Shown one piece after another: positions 57,208 through 64,000 of a DNA stretch of 64,000 nt. A model generated the notes under the pieces. That model saw only the letters and a list, made by a program, of their open reading frames with translations. It was not told the DNA's origin and made no database searches. Numbering within the stretch: the stretch's first letter is position 1; the number at the start of each line of letters is the position of its first letter. This DNA is from Microbaculum marinisediminis (GTDB lineage: Bacteria > Pseudomonadota > Alphaproteobacteria > Rhizobiales > Tepidamorphaceae): assembly GCF_025397915.1 (NCBI RefSeq), contig NZ_JALIDZ010000004.1, forward strand, positions 248,001 to 312,000. Reading direction: 5' to 3'. Both the position numbers and the translations under genes were made by a program.

Positions 57208-58275
57208 ATGGCCAAGATCACGCTGAAGGGGCTGCGCCACAGCTACCTCGCCAATCCGGCGAGCGAGGCGGACTGGGCGCTCAAGCGCCTCGACGTCGAC
57301 TGGCAGGACGGCGGTGCCTACGCTCTGCTCGGGCCGTCGGGGTGCGGCAAGACGACGTTGCTCAACATCATCTCGGGACTGTTGCAGCCGACCGAGGGCC
57401 AGGTGCTGTTCGACGGCACCGACGTGACCGCGCTGCCGCCGGACAAGCGCCACATCGCCCAGGTGTTCCAGTTCCCGGTCGTCTACGACACCATGAGCGT
57501 TTACGACAATCTGGCCTTTCCGCTGCGCAACCGCGGCGTCGCGGAAGCCGACGTCGATGCCCGCGTGCGCGAGATCGCCGGCATGCTCGACCTGACCGAC
57601 ACGCTCGATCGGCGCGCGGCGGGCCTGACCGCGGACGGCAAGCAGAAGATCTCGCTGGGGCGCGGGCTGGTGCGCTCCGACGTCAACGTCATCATGTTCG
57701 ACGAACCGCTGACGGTGATCGATCCGCATCTGAAGTGGCAGCTGCGCTCCAAGCTCAAGGAGCTGCACCAGCGGGTGCGGGTGACGATGATCTACGTCAC
57801 CCACGACCAGACCGAGGCGCTGACGTTTGCCGACCAGGTGGTGGTGATGAACGAGGGCGAGGTGGTGCAGATCGGCGCGCCGCAGGACCTGTTCGAGCGG
57901 CCGCGCCACACCTTCGTCGGCCATTTCATCGGCTCGCCCGGCATGAACGTGCTGCCCTGCGAGGTCCGGGACGGAACGGCCTATCTCGACGGGCTGGCGG
58001 TGGAGACGAACAACGCGCGGGCCTGGACGGGCGGCGCGGGGCGGCTGGAACTCGGCGTCCGCCCGGAATTCGTCAGCCTTTCCGACAGCGGCATCCCGGT
58101 GCGGATCACCAAGGTCAGCGACGCCGGCCGCTACCGCATCGTCGACACCGTGCACGCCGACACGAAGATCAAGCTGCTGATCGGCGAGGGCGTCGAGGTT
58201 CCCGGCGAGGCGGCGCATCTGCGTTTCGACCCCGCGCACACGCAGGTCTACGCCGACGGCTGGATCGTGGAATGA
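57208..58275 (+). CDS. glpT: Glycerol ABC transporter ATP-binding protein 2
   Basis: 355-residue ABC ATPase, partner of the preceding one. Walker A GPSGCGKT (42-49), Q-loop (VFQFPVVYD), Walker B VIMFDEP (Glu166) and H-loop VTHDQTEA (His199) are canonical. The signature is degenerate: LTADGKQK (140-147) in place of LSGGQQQR. Note that the name is that of the rhizobial ABC gene, not the E. coli GlpT antiporter. Start 15 bases after the previous stop. Confidence 0.9.
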   Translation: MAKITLKGLRHSYLANPASEADWALKRLDVDWQDGGAYALLGPSGCGKTTLLNIISGLLQPTEGQVLFDGTDVTALPPDKRHIAQVFQFPVVYDTMSVYDNLAFPLRNRGVAEADVDARVREIAGMLDLTDTLDRRAAGLTADGKQKISLGRGLVRSDVNVIMFDEPLTVIDPHLKWQLRSKLKELHQRVRVTMIYVTHDQTEALTFADQVVVMNEGEVVQIGAPQDLFERPRHTFVGHFIGSPGMNVLPCEVRDGTAYLDGLAVETNNARAWTGGAGRLELGVRPEFVSLSDSGIPVRITKVSDAGRYRIVDTVHADTKIKLLIGEGVEVPGEAAHLRFDPAHTQVYADGWIVE

Positions 58276-58285
58276 GGCTGGAGCG

Positions 58286-59152
58286 ATGAACAAGACCGAG
58301 AACCAGAAGGCCTGGCTGTTCGTGCTGCCGGTGGTGGCGCTCGTCGCCTTCAACGCCATCATCCCGCTGATGACGGTGGTCAACTACTCGGTGCAGGAGA
58401 CCTTCGGCGACAACACCTTCTTCTGGTCGGGCATCATCTGGTTCGAGCAGGTGCTGACATCCGAGCGCTTCCACGACGCGCTGGGCCGGCAGATGCTGTT
58501 CACCTTCCTGATCCTGGTCATCGAGGTGCCGCTGGGCGTGGCGATCGCGCTGGCGATGCCGCGCAAGGGGCCGTGGGTGTCGGTCTGCCTGGTGCTGATG
58601 GCGCTGCCGCTGCTGATCCCGTGGAACGTGGTCGGGGCGATCTGGAACATCTTCGCGCTGCCCGACATCGGCCTGCTCGGCCGCATGCTCAATGGCCTGG
58701 GCTTCGACTACAACTATACCCGCCAGCCCCTTTCGGCCTGGTTCACGCTGATCCTGATGGACGTGTGGCACTGGACGTCGCTGGTGGTGCTGCTCACCTA
58801 CGCCGGCCTGGTCTCCATTCCCGACGCCTACTATCAGGCCGCCAAGATCGACGGCGCGCGCGGCTGGGCGATCCTGCGCTATATCCAGCTGCCCAAGCTG
58901 AAGCGCGTGCTGACCATCGCGATCCTGCTGCGCTTCATGGACTCCTTCAACATCTACACCGAGCCGTTCGTGCTGACCGGCGGCGGGCCCGGCAACGCGA
59001 CGACGCTGCTGTCGATCGACCTCGTCAAGATCGCGCTCGGCCAGTTCGATCTCGGGCCGGCGGCGGCGATGTCGCTGATCTACTTCCTGATCATCCTGCT
59101 TCTGAGCTGGGTGTTCTACACCCTGATGATGCGCAACGAGCCGCAGCAGTGA
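58286..59152 (+). CDS. glpP: Glycerol ABC transporter permease 1
   Basis: 288-residue permease with six membrane segments (MalF/UgpA type). The EAA loop that docks with the ATPase is AAKIDGARGWAILRYIQLPK (about residues 190-209). N-terminal KAWLFVLPVVALVAFNAIIP is the first segment. Starts 10 bases after the previous gene. Confidence 0.92.
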   Translation: MNKTENQKAWLFVLPVVALVAFNAIIPLMTVVNYSVQETFGDNTFFWSGIIWFEQVLTSERFHDALGRQMLFTFLILVIEVPLGVAIALAMPRKGPWVSVCLVLMALPLLIPWNVVGAIWNIFALPDIGLLGRMLNGLGFDYNYTRQPLSAWFTLILMDVWHWTSLVVLLTYAGLVSIPDAYYQAAKIDGARGWAILRYIQLPKLKRVLTIAILLRFMDSFNIYTEPFVLTGGGPGNATTLLSIDLVKIALGQFDLGPAAAMSLIYFLIILLLSWVFYTLMMRNEPQQ

Positions 59153-59165
59153 GGGAGGTTTGGCA

Positions 59166-59966
59166 ATGAGACAGATGCGCTTCCTCGTCCCGACCCTCTA
59201 CATCCTGTTCCTGATGCTGCCGATCTACTGGCTCGTGAACATGTCGTTCAAGACGACCAACGAGATCCTCGGCTCGTTCACGCTGTGGCCCGCGGACTTC
59301 ACCCTGGAGAACTACGAGAAGATCCTGACCGACCCGACCTGGTACATGGGCTACGTCAACTCGCTGATCTACGTCACCATCAATACGGTGCTGTCGGTCG
59401 GCGCGGCGCTGCCGGCGGCCTACGCGTTCTCGCGCTATCGCTTCATCGGCGACAAGCACCTGTTCTTCTGGCTCCTGACCAACCGCATGGCGCCGGCGGC
59501 GGTGTTCGCGCTGCCGTTCTTCCAGCTCTATTCGGCGGTCGGCCTGTTCGACACCCACCTGGCGGTGGCGCTGGCGCACACGCTGTTCAACATTCCGCTG
59601 GCGGTGTGGATCCTCGAAGGCTTCATGTCGGGCGTACCCAAGGAGCTCGACGAGACCGCCTATGTGGACGGCTATTCGTTCGGCCGCTTCTTCACCCGCA
59701 TCTTCATTCCGACGATCGCCGCGGGCATCGGCGTGGCCGCGTTCTTCTGCTTCATGTTCTCCTGGGTCGAGCTGCTGCTCGCCAAGACGCTGACGGCGGT
59801 GGACGCCAAGCCGATCGCGGCGACGATGACACGCACGGCCTCGACATCGGGCTACGAGCTCGGCCTCCTGGCCGCCGCGGGAACGCTGACCATCATTCCC
59901 GGCGCGTTCGTCATCTATTTCGTGCGCAACTATATCGCCAAGGGCTTCGCCCTCGGGCGGGTTTGA
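59166..59966 (+). CDS. glpQ: Glycerol ABC transporter permease 2
   Basis: 266-residue permease (MalG/UgpE type) with six membrane segments; EAA loop ETAYVDGYSFGRFFTRIFIP. ATG 59166 is preferred, with GAGGGAGG seven bases upstream; TTG 59160 is in frame. Partner of the previous permease. Confidence 0.92.
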   Translation: MRQMRFLVPTLYILFLMLPIYWLVNMSFKTTNEILGSFTLWPADFTLENYEKILTDPTWYMGYVNSLIYVTINTVLSVGAALPAAYAFSRYRFIGDKHLFFWLLTNRMAPAAVFALPFFQLYSAVGLFDTHLAVALAHTLFNIPLAVWILEGFMSGVPKELDETAYVDGYSFGRFFTRIFIPTIAAGIGVAAFFCFMFSWVELLLAKTLTAVDAKPIAATMTRTASTSGYELGLLAAAGTLTIIPGAFVIYFVRNYIAKGFALGRV

Positions 59967-59979
59967 GCGGGAGGCGACG

Positions 59980-60261
59980 ATGGGCCTGAGCTGGATGGCG
60001 TGGACGTGGCCGACGGCGGCGTTCTTCGGCTTCATCGCGCTGTGCCTGGTGACGATGACGGTGTGGGAGCTGAAGTCGCCGGGCGGGGCGCCGCGGCACG
60101 GCATTCTCGGCCTCGATACCACCCGTGGCGACCGGCTGTTCATCTCGCTGCTCGGCTCGGCCTTCATCTTCCTGGCCTGGCTCGGGCTGATGGGGCCGCC
60201 GCTGTGGGCGCCGCTCGCCATCGCCATCGTCTGGGCGGTCCTGGTGTTTCGATACGTCTGA
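59980..60261 (+). CDS. glpU: Small membrane protein of the glycerol ABC operon (DUF2160)
   Basis: 93-residue protein with two to three membrane segments (TAAFFGFIALCLVTMTVWEL; LFISLLGSAFIFLAWLGL; LWAPLAIAIVWAVLVF). It matches the DUF2160 family, found almost only in this operon. The connecting loop HGILGLDTTRGDRLF is conserved. Role unknown, probably an accessory transporter subunit. Start 13 bases after the previous stop, with GGGAGGCG upstream. Confidence 0.88.
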   Translation: MGLSWMAWTWPTAAFFGFIALCLVTMTVWELKSPGGAPRHGILGLDTTRGDRLFISLLGSAFIFLAWLGLMGPPLWAPLAIAIVWAVLVFRYV

Positions 60262-60386
60262 ACGTGAACCTATGAAAGTTCCGGCGCGCCTCGGGTTGCC
60301 CGATAGTACGCCGGCGGTGTTGCCGTGAACCCGGCCCGGCGCTAGCCTCTGGGTCATCGGCTCCCACGAGCGGGACAGGATATCCC

Positions 60387-62684
60387 ATGAAATTCGGTAT
60401 TGGCGCCTCGCTGCGACGCAAGGAAGATTCCGCGTTCATCACCGGAAAGGGCAGCTATCTGGCCGACAGGGTTCCAGACGGCAGCGCCTGGGCGCAGCTG
60501 GTGCGCAGCCCGATCGGCCATGCACGCTTCCGGATCGAGAACCTCGACGACGTCAAGGCCATGCCCGGCGTCGATGCCGTGCTGACCGCCGCCGACATCG
60601 CCCACCTCAACCCCAGCCCCTGCGTCGGCCAGGCGCCGAATTCCGACGGCTCCAAGCTCGAGGTGCCGCCGTTCCCGATCCTGGCGATCGACACGGTGCG
60701 CTATGTCGGCGACGCGGTGGCAATGGTCGTCGCGCGCACGCCGGCGGAGGCGCGGGACGCCGCCGAGGCGCTGATGGTCGACTACGAGGAGCTGCCCGCG
60801 GTGGCCGACATGGCCGCGGCGCTGAAGGACGGCGCGCCGCAGATCTGGCCGACGCGCAAGAACAACATCGCCTACGACGCCCATGTCGGCGACAAGGACG
60901 CGACCGACGCCGCCTTCGCCAAGGCGGACAGGATCGTCACGCTGGAGCTGGTCAACAACCGGCTCGTCACCAACTACATGGAGCCGCGCGGGGCGATCGG
61001 CAGCTACGATCCGCAGAGCGAACGCTACACACTGATCTGCGGCTCGCAGGGCGTCGGCTTGGTCAAGACCGTCCTCGCCGGGATGATCTTCAAGGCCGAC
61101 AAGGAACGGTTCCACATCATCACGCCGGATACCGGCGGCGGCTTCGGCACCAAGCTGTTCGTCTACCGGGAATATCCGCTGGTGCTGGTGGCCGCCGAGA
61201 TGATCGGCCGGCCGGTGACCTGGATCAGCGACCGCAGCGAGCATTTCCTCGCCGACAGCCACGGCCGCGACAACCTCACCAGGGCGGAGCTGGCGCTCGA
61301 CGCCAAGGGCCGGTTCCTGGGCCTGCGGGTCGACACGCTGGCCAACATGGGCGGCTATCTCGCCCAGTTCGGGCCGTTCGTTCCCTATGTCGGCGCAGGC
61401 ATGATCCCCGGCCTCTACCGGTTCAAGGCCGTCCACGGGCGGGTGCGCGGCGTCTACACCAACACGGTGCCGACCGACGCCTATCGCGGCGCGGGCCGGC
61501 CGGAGGCCGCCTACATGATCGAGCGGCTGGTCGACAAGGCTGCGCGCGAGCTCGGCATCAAGCCGGACGCCCTGCGCCGCAAGAACTTCGTCACGCCCTC
61601 GGCGATGCCGTGGAAGACGCCGACCGGCAAGGTCTACGATTCCGGCGAATTCGACGGCCACCTGCGCCAGGCGATGGCGCAGGCCGACTGGACTGGCTTC
61701 AACGCGCGCCTGCGGACGAGCCGGAAGGCCGGCAAGCTGCGCGGCATCGGCCTTGCCACCTATATCGAGGCCTGCTCGGGCGGCGCGGCGGAAACCGCCC
61801 GCGTCGCGCTCAACGGGGACGGCGGCGTCACGGTCTTCGTCGGCACCCAGTCGACGGGCCAGGGCCACGTCACCGCCTATGCCCAGATCGTCGCCGAACG
61901 CCTCGGCCTCGATCCGCAGAACATCTCCGTGGTGCAGGGCGACTCGGATGCCTATGAGCACGGCTCGTTCACCGGCGGGTCGCGGTCGATCCCGGTCGGC
62001 GGCGCGGCGGTCTCGGTGGCCGCCGTCAATCTCGGCGAGCGGATCAAGGCGAAGGCGGCCGACATGCTGGAAAGCGCGGTCGGCGACCTGGAATTCCTCG
62101 ACGGCACGATCCGCATCGCCGGCACCGACCGGGCGGTGGGCTTCGCCGAGGTCGCGGAAAAGGCGGCGGCGGACGGCGACGACATGAAGGAGACCGACAG
62201 CTGGGCGCCGCCGGAGGCAACCTATCCGAACGGCACCCATGTGGTCGAGGTCGAGGTCGATCCGGACACCGGCCATATCGACATCGTCTCCTACACGGTG
62301 GTCGACGATTTCGGCGTGCTGCTCAATCCGATGCTGCTCGCCGGCCAGGTGCATGGCGGCATCGCCCAGGGGATCGGCCAGGCGATGCTGGAGCGCACGG
62401 TCTTCGACGAGAGCGGCCAGCTTCTGTCGGCGACCCTGCAGGACTACGCCCTGCCGCGCGCCGACGTGATCCCGGACATCGGCTTCGAGACCCGCAACGT
62501 GCCGTGCAAGACCAACCTTCTGGGCATGAAGGGCGCGGGCGAGGCAGGCACCATCGGTGCCTGCCCGGCGGTGGTCAATGCCGTCGTCGACGCGCTGCAC
62601 CGCGCCGCCGGCATCACGCATATCGATATGCCGATGACGCCGGAACGGGTCTGGCAGGCGCTCAAGGCGGCGCAGGCGGCATAG
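60387..62684 (+). CDS. Xanthine dehydrogenase family, molybdopterin-binding subunit (orphan large subunit)
   Basis: 765-residue large subunit of the molybdenum hydroxylase family (CoxL/XdhB/AOR type). Seen: N-terminal a/b hammerhead (ASLRRKEDSAFITGKGSYLAD), MEPRGAIGSYDP, PDTGGGFGTK, TDAYRGAGRPEA, QGHVTAYAQI, GGSRSIPVGG and the catalytic GAGEAGTIG (Glu). The active-site loop AYRGAGR lacks the Cys of true CO dehydrogenases (AYRCSFR), so it is a CoxL form II or other oxidoreductase. The FAD and 2Fe-2S subunits are not adjacent in this window, and no molybdenum chaperone is seen. Substrate unknown. Confidence 0.9.
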   Translation: MKFGIGASLRRKEDSAFITGKGSYLADRVPDGSAWAQLVRSPIGHARFRIENLDDVKAMPGVDAVLTAADIAHLNPSPCVGQAPNSDGSKLEVPPFPILAIDTVRYVGDAVAMVVARTPAEARDAAEALMVDYEELPAVADMAAALKDGAPQIWPTRKNNIAYDAHVGDKDATDAAFAKADRIVTLELVNNRLVTNYMEPRGAIGSYDPQSERYTLICGSQGVGLVKTVLAGMIFKADKERFHIITPDTGGGFGTKLFVYREYPLVLVAAEMIGRPVTWISDRSEHFLADSHGRDNLTRAELALDAKGRFLGLRVDTLANMGGYLAQFGPFVPYVGAGMIPGLYRFKAVHGRVRGVYTNTVPTDAYRGAGRPEAAYMIERLVDKAARELGIKPDALRRKNFVTPSAMPWKTPTGKVYDSGEFDGHLRQAMAQADWTGFNARLRTSRKAGKLRGIGLATYIEACSGGAAETARVALNGDGGVTVFVGTQSTGQGHVTAYAQIVAERLGLDPQNISVVQGDSDAYEHGSFTGGSRSIPVGGAAVSVAAVNLGERIKAKAADMLESAVGDLEFLDGTIRIAGTDRAVGFAEVAEKAAADGDDMKETDSWAPPEATYPNGTHVVEVEVDPDTGHIDIVSYTVVDDFGVLLNPMLLAGQVHGGIAQGIGQAMLERTVFDESGQLLSATLQDYALPRADVIPDIGFETRNVPCKTNLLGMKGAGEAGTIGACPAVVNAVVDALHRAAGITHIDMPMTPERVWQALKAAQAA

Positions 62685-62730
62685 GGACGGGCCTGTATCA
62701 AGGGGAGAGTTGCGCGGCACGGTCGCCTGG

Positions 62731-62751
62731 GCCCTGGATCAAGTCCAGGGC
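62731..62751. repeat. Palindrome GCCCTGGA-TCAAG-TCCAGGGC
   Basis: Identical to 27228-27248 and 27443-27463, which lie 35 kb away. First of three palindromes in the 268-base gap 62685-62952, in which I see no gene. Confidence 0.8.
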
Positions 62752-62851
62752 ACGCGGTCCGTGGCGCCGGGGGCGCCGTGCCACAGGACCGGCCGCGTGT
62801 GGTTCGCGTAGAGGCCGAATTCCACGGCGAAGGCGCGTGATACGGCCCGAG

Positions 62852-62874
62852 ATTGCCGGGTCATGCCCGGCAAT
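62852..62874. repeat. Palindrome ATTGCCGGG-TCATG-CCCGGCAAT
   Basis: Same element as 27769-27791, with one base changed in the loop. Confidence 0.78.
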
Positions 62875-62916
62875 GACGTGGGGGATGGCTAGGCGCTCGC
62901 GCCCTTTGCACGTCAT

Positions 62917-62935
62917 GCCCGGACTTGATCCGGGC
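62917..62935. repeat. Palindrome GCCCGGA-CTTGA-TCCGGGC
   Basis: Same layout as 62731 in reverse orientation; the ends flank CGTCATG. Confidence 0.75.
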
Positions 62936-62952
62936 ACCTCCATGCCGTTCGT

Positions 62953-63924
62953 CTAAAGCGAAAATTCCGCGACCATCGGGGCGTGCAGCGATTCCGGCGG
63001 TTGCGCGATGCGGCCGAAGGCGACGAGCTCGTCCGCCAGCATCTCGTTGTGGATCCGGACCTCGTCGAGATGGCCGAACAGGGCGCGGCTGGCCAGGATG
63101 TGGTCGAGGACCTGCGGCCGGCCGTGATGGAGCACGGTGAAGCGGCGATCGGCGGCAAGCCCGCGCTCCACCGGCGTCAGCACCCGGCTCGCCAGGCGGC
63201 CCGAGCCGGTATCGTCCTCCGCCGCGCAGGCGATGCGCAGGGCGGTGTCGTGATCCTCGGCGTTGAAGTCGCCGCAGACCGCGATCAGGGCGTCGGGATC
63301 GGCATCGAAGATCCGCTCGACCGCCAGCCGCAGCTCCAGCGCCTGGCCGCTGCGTTTCATGGCCGCCAGGAAGAAGCCCTCGGCCCAGCCGGATATCGAT
63401 TTCCAGGCGAAGGGGCCGGATTTCTGCCCCGGCACCGCGGCGGCCAGCGGCGCGCGCAGGTGGAGGTTGAAGACCGTGAGTGGCGTGCCGCCCGGCAGTT
63501 CCACGACGAGGCGCTGGATCGGCCGGTCCCAGCCGACCGGGAAGGGCGCGGTGTCACACGGCTCGGCGGTGGTGCGGATCCAGGTCGGCGGCGTCACCAG
63601 CGACTGGCGGATCTCCTCGCGCTCCAGCACGGGGTAGCGCGAGAGGATCGCCAGATTGTGGACGTCGGCCGGCCCCTTGCCCTTGAGCCCGGCGGTGATG
63701 TCGAGCGTGTAGTCGGCGTAGGCGGTGCCCTCGATCAGGCGGACCAGGTCGACCGGCCGGCGCACGCCGGCGACCTTCTTCTTGGCGTTGATCTCCTGCA
63801 GGCAGAGGATGTCGGCGCGCAGCCGCTCGAGCTGGGGCCTCAGCACCGCGATGCGCTCCTCGATCGGGGCGGCATCGTCGTCGTCGCTGCCGAGGTTCTC
63901 GATGTTGAAGGTGGCAAGGCGCAT
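62953..63924 (-). CDS. Endonuclease/exonuclease/phosphatase family protein
   Basis: 323-residue protein of the exonuclease III/DNase I/sphingomyelinase fold. Conserved parts: MRLATFNIENLGSDDD (Asn), LCLQEINAK (Glu), LTVFNLHLRAP (His), VCGDFNAEDHD (Asp and Asn) and VLDHILASR (Asp). It lacks the full AP-endonuclease pattern of the xth gene at 31215, so it may act on other phosphodiesters or be a general nuclease. No signal peptide. It converges on the orphan molybdopterin-subunit gene. Bases 63925-64000 hold nothing assignable. Confidence 0.88.
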   Translation of the reverse strand: MRLATFNIENLGSDDDDAAPIEERIAVLRPQLERLRADILCLQEINAKKKVAGVRRPVDLVRLIEGTAYADYTLDITAGLKGKGPADVHNLAILSRYPVLEREEIRQSLVTPPTWIRTTAEPCDTAPFPVGWDRPIQRLVVELPGGTPLTVFNLHLRAPLAAAVPGQKSGPFAWKSISGWAEGFFLAAMKRSGQALELRLAVERIFDADPDALIAVCGDFNAEDHDTALRIACAAEDDTGSGRLASRVLTPVERGLAADRRFTVLHHGRPQVLDHILASRALFGHLDEVRIHNEMLADELVAFGRIAQPPESLHAPMVAEFSL

Positions 63925-64000
63925 GCGGGCGGTCCGGATTTGTGGCGGCTGGCAGCCTAGTCCGAGTTGGCGACGGATTGAATCTCGGCTTCAGTGGAAA

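Overview
This window looks like a contiguous chromosomal segment from a GC-rich alphaproteobacterium, most likely Hyphomicrobiales (Rhizobiales). The evidence is the gene order (hslU ... dnaQ-coaE-aroE-maf-PPSR | hemE-hemJ-rho ... mnmE-mnmG-rsmG-parA-parB-holA-lptE-leuS), the glycerol transport locus of rhizobial glpSTPQUV type, and the block ubiH-tesB-glnK-amtB-ftsK-lolA-xth. I see no prophage, complete insertion sequence or CRISPR array.

Left part (1-25 kb): this appears to be the origin-proximal region. The 344-base gap between the PPSR gene and hemE (8894-9237) sits where the Caulobacter/Rickettsia-type origin lies. It holds DnaA-box-like sequences, an IHF-like core, AT-rich stretches, one exact CtrA full site (TTAA-N7-TTAAC) and one near-exact site. 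Genes run outward from it on both sides: PPSR, maf, aroE, coaE and dnaQ leftward, hemE, hemJ and rho rightward. About 7-9 kb to the right are three parS-like palindromes, two between mnmE and mnmG and one inside rsmG, just before parA and parB. Cell-envelope and secretion genes (mltA, a Tim44-like gene, fxsA, secB), tRNA-modification genes (mnmE, mnmG) and holA, lptE and leuS fill the rest.

Middle part (25-46 kb): a solitary, AT-richer HNH nuclease gene at 25.4 kb is the best candidate for recent transfer or a stand-alone defence function. It is followed by a PLP-binding YggS gene whose 3' end is duplicated inside a block of tandem and palindromic repeats (27.2-27.8 kb). Next come an L,D-transpeptidase, an OmpR-type response regulator with an overlapping cyclic-nucleotide-binding protein, a LysR/tautomerase divergent pair, xth, an orphan hicB between direct repeats, lolA and ftsK. 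A nitrogen block follows: amtB (second copy), amtB and glnK, with sigma-54-like promoters before glnK and before the second amtB. It continues with tesB, ubiH, a Trm112-like protein, a LON-domain protein, a CnoX-type thioredoxin, a prolyl-tRNA editing protein and tRNA-Gly(GCC).

Right part (46-64 kb): a homocysteine S-methyltransferase-like gene, a large PAS-PAS-PAS-GAF-GGDEF-EAL protein, then a complete glycerol locus. glpR-glpD-glpK run leftward; the binding protein, two ATPases, two permeases and a small membrane protein run rightward, with TTTCG-type operator sequences between the two arms. The two ATPases are degenerate in complementary motifs, predicting one competent and one defective ATP site. 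The window ends with an orphan molybdopterin-subunit (xanthine dehydrogenase family) gene, another cluster of palindromic repeats and an endonuclease/exonuclease/phosphatase-family protein.
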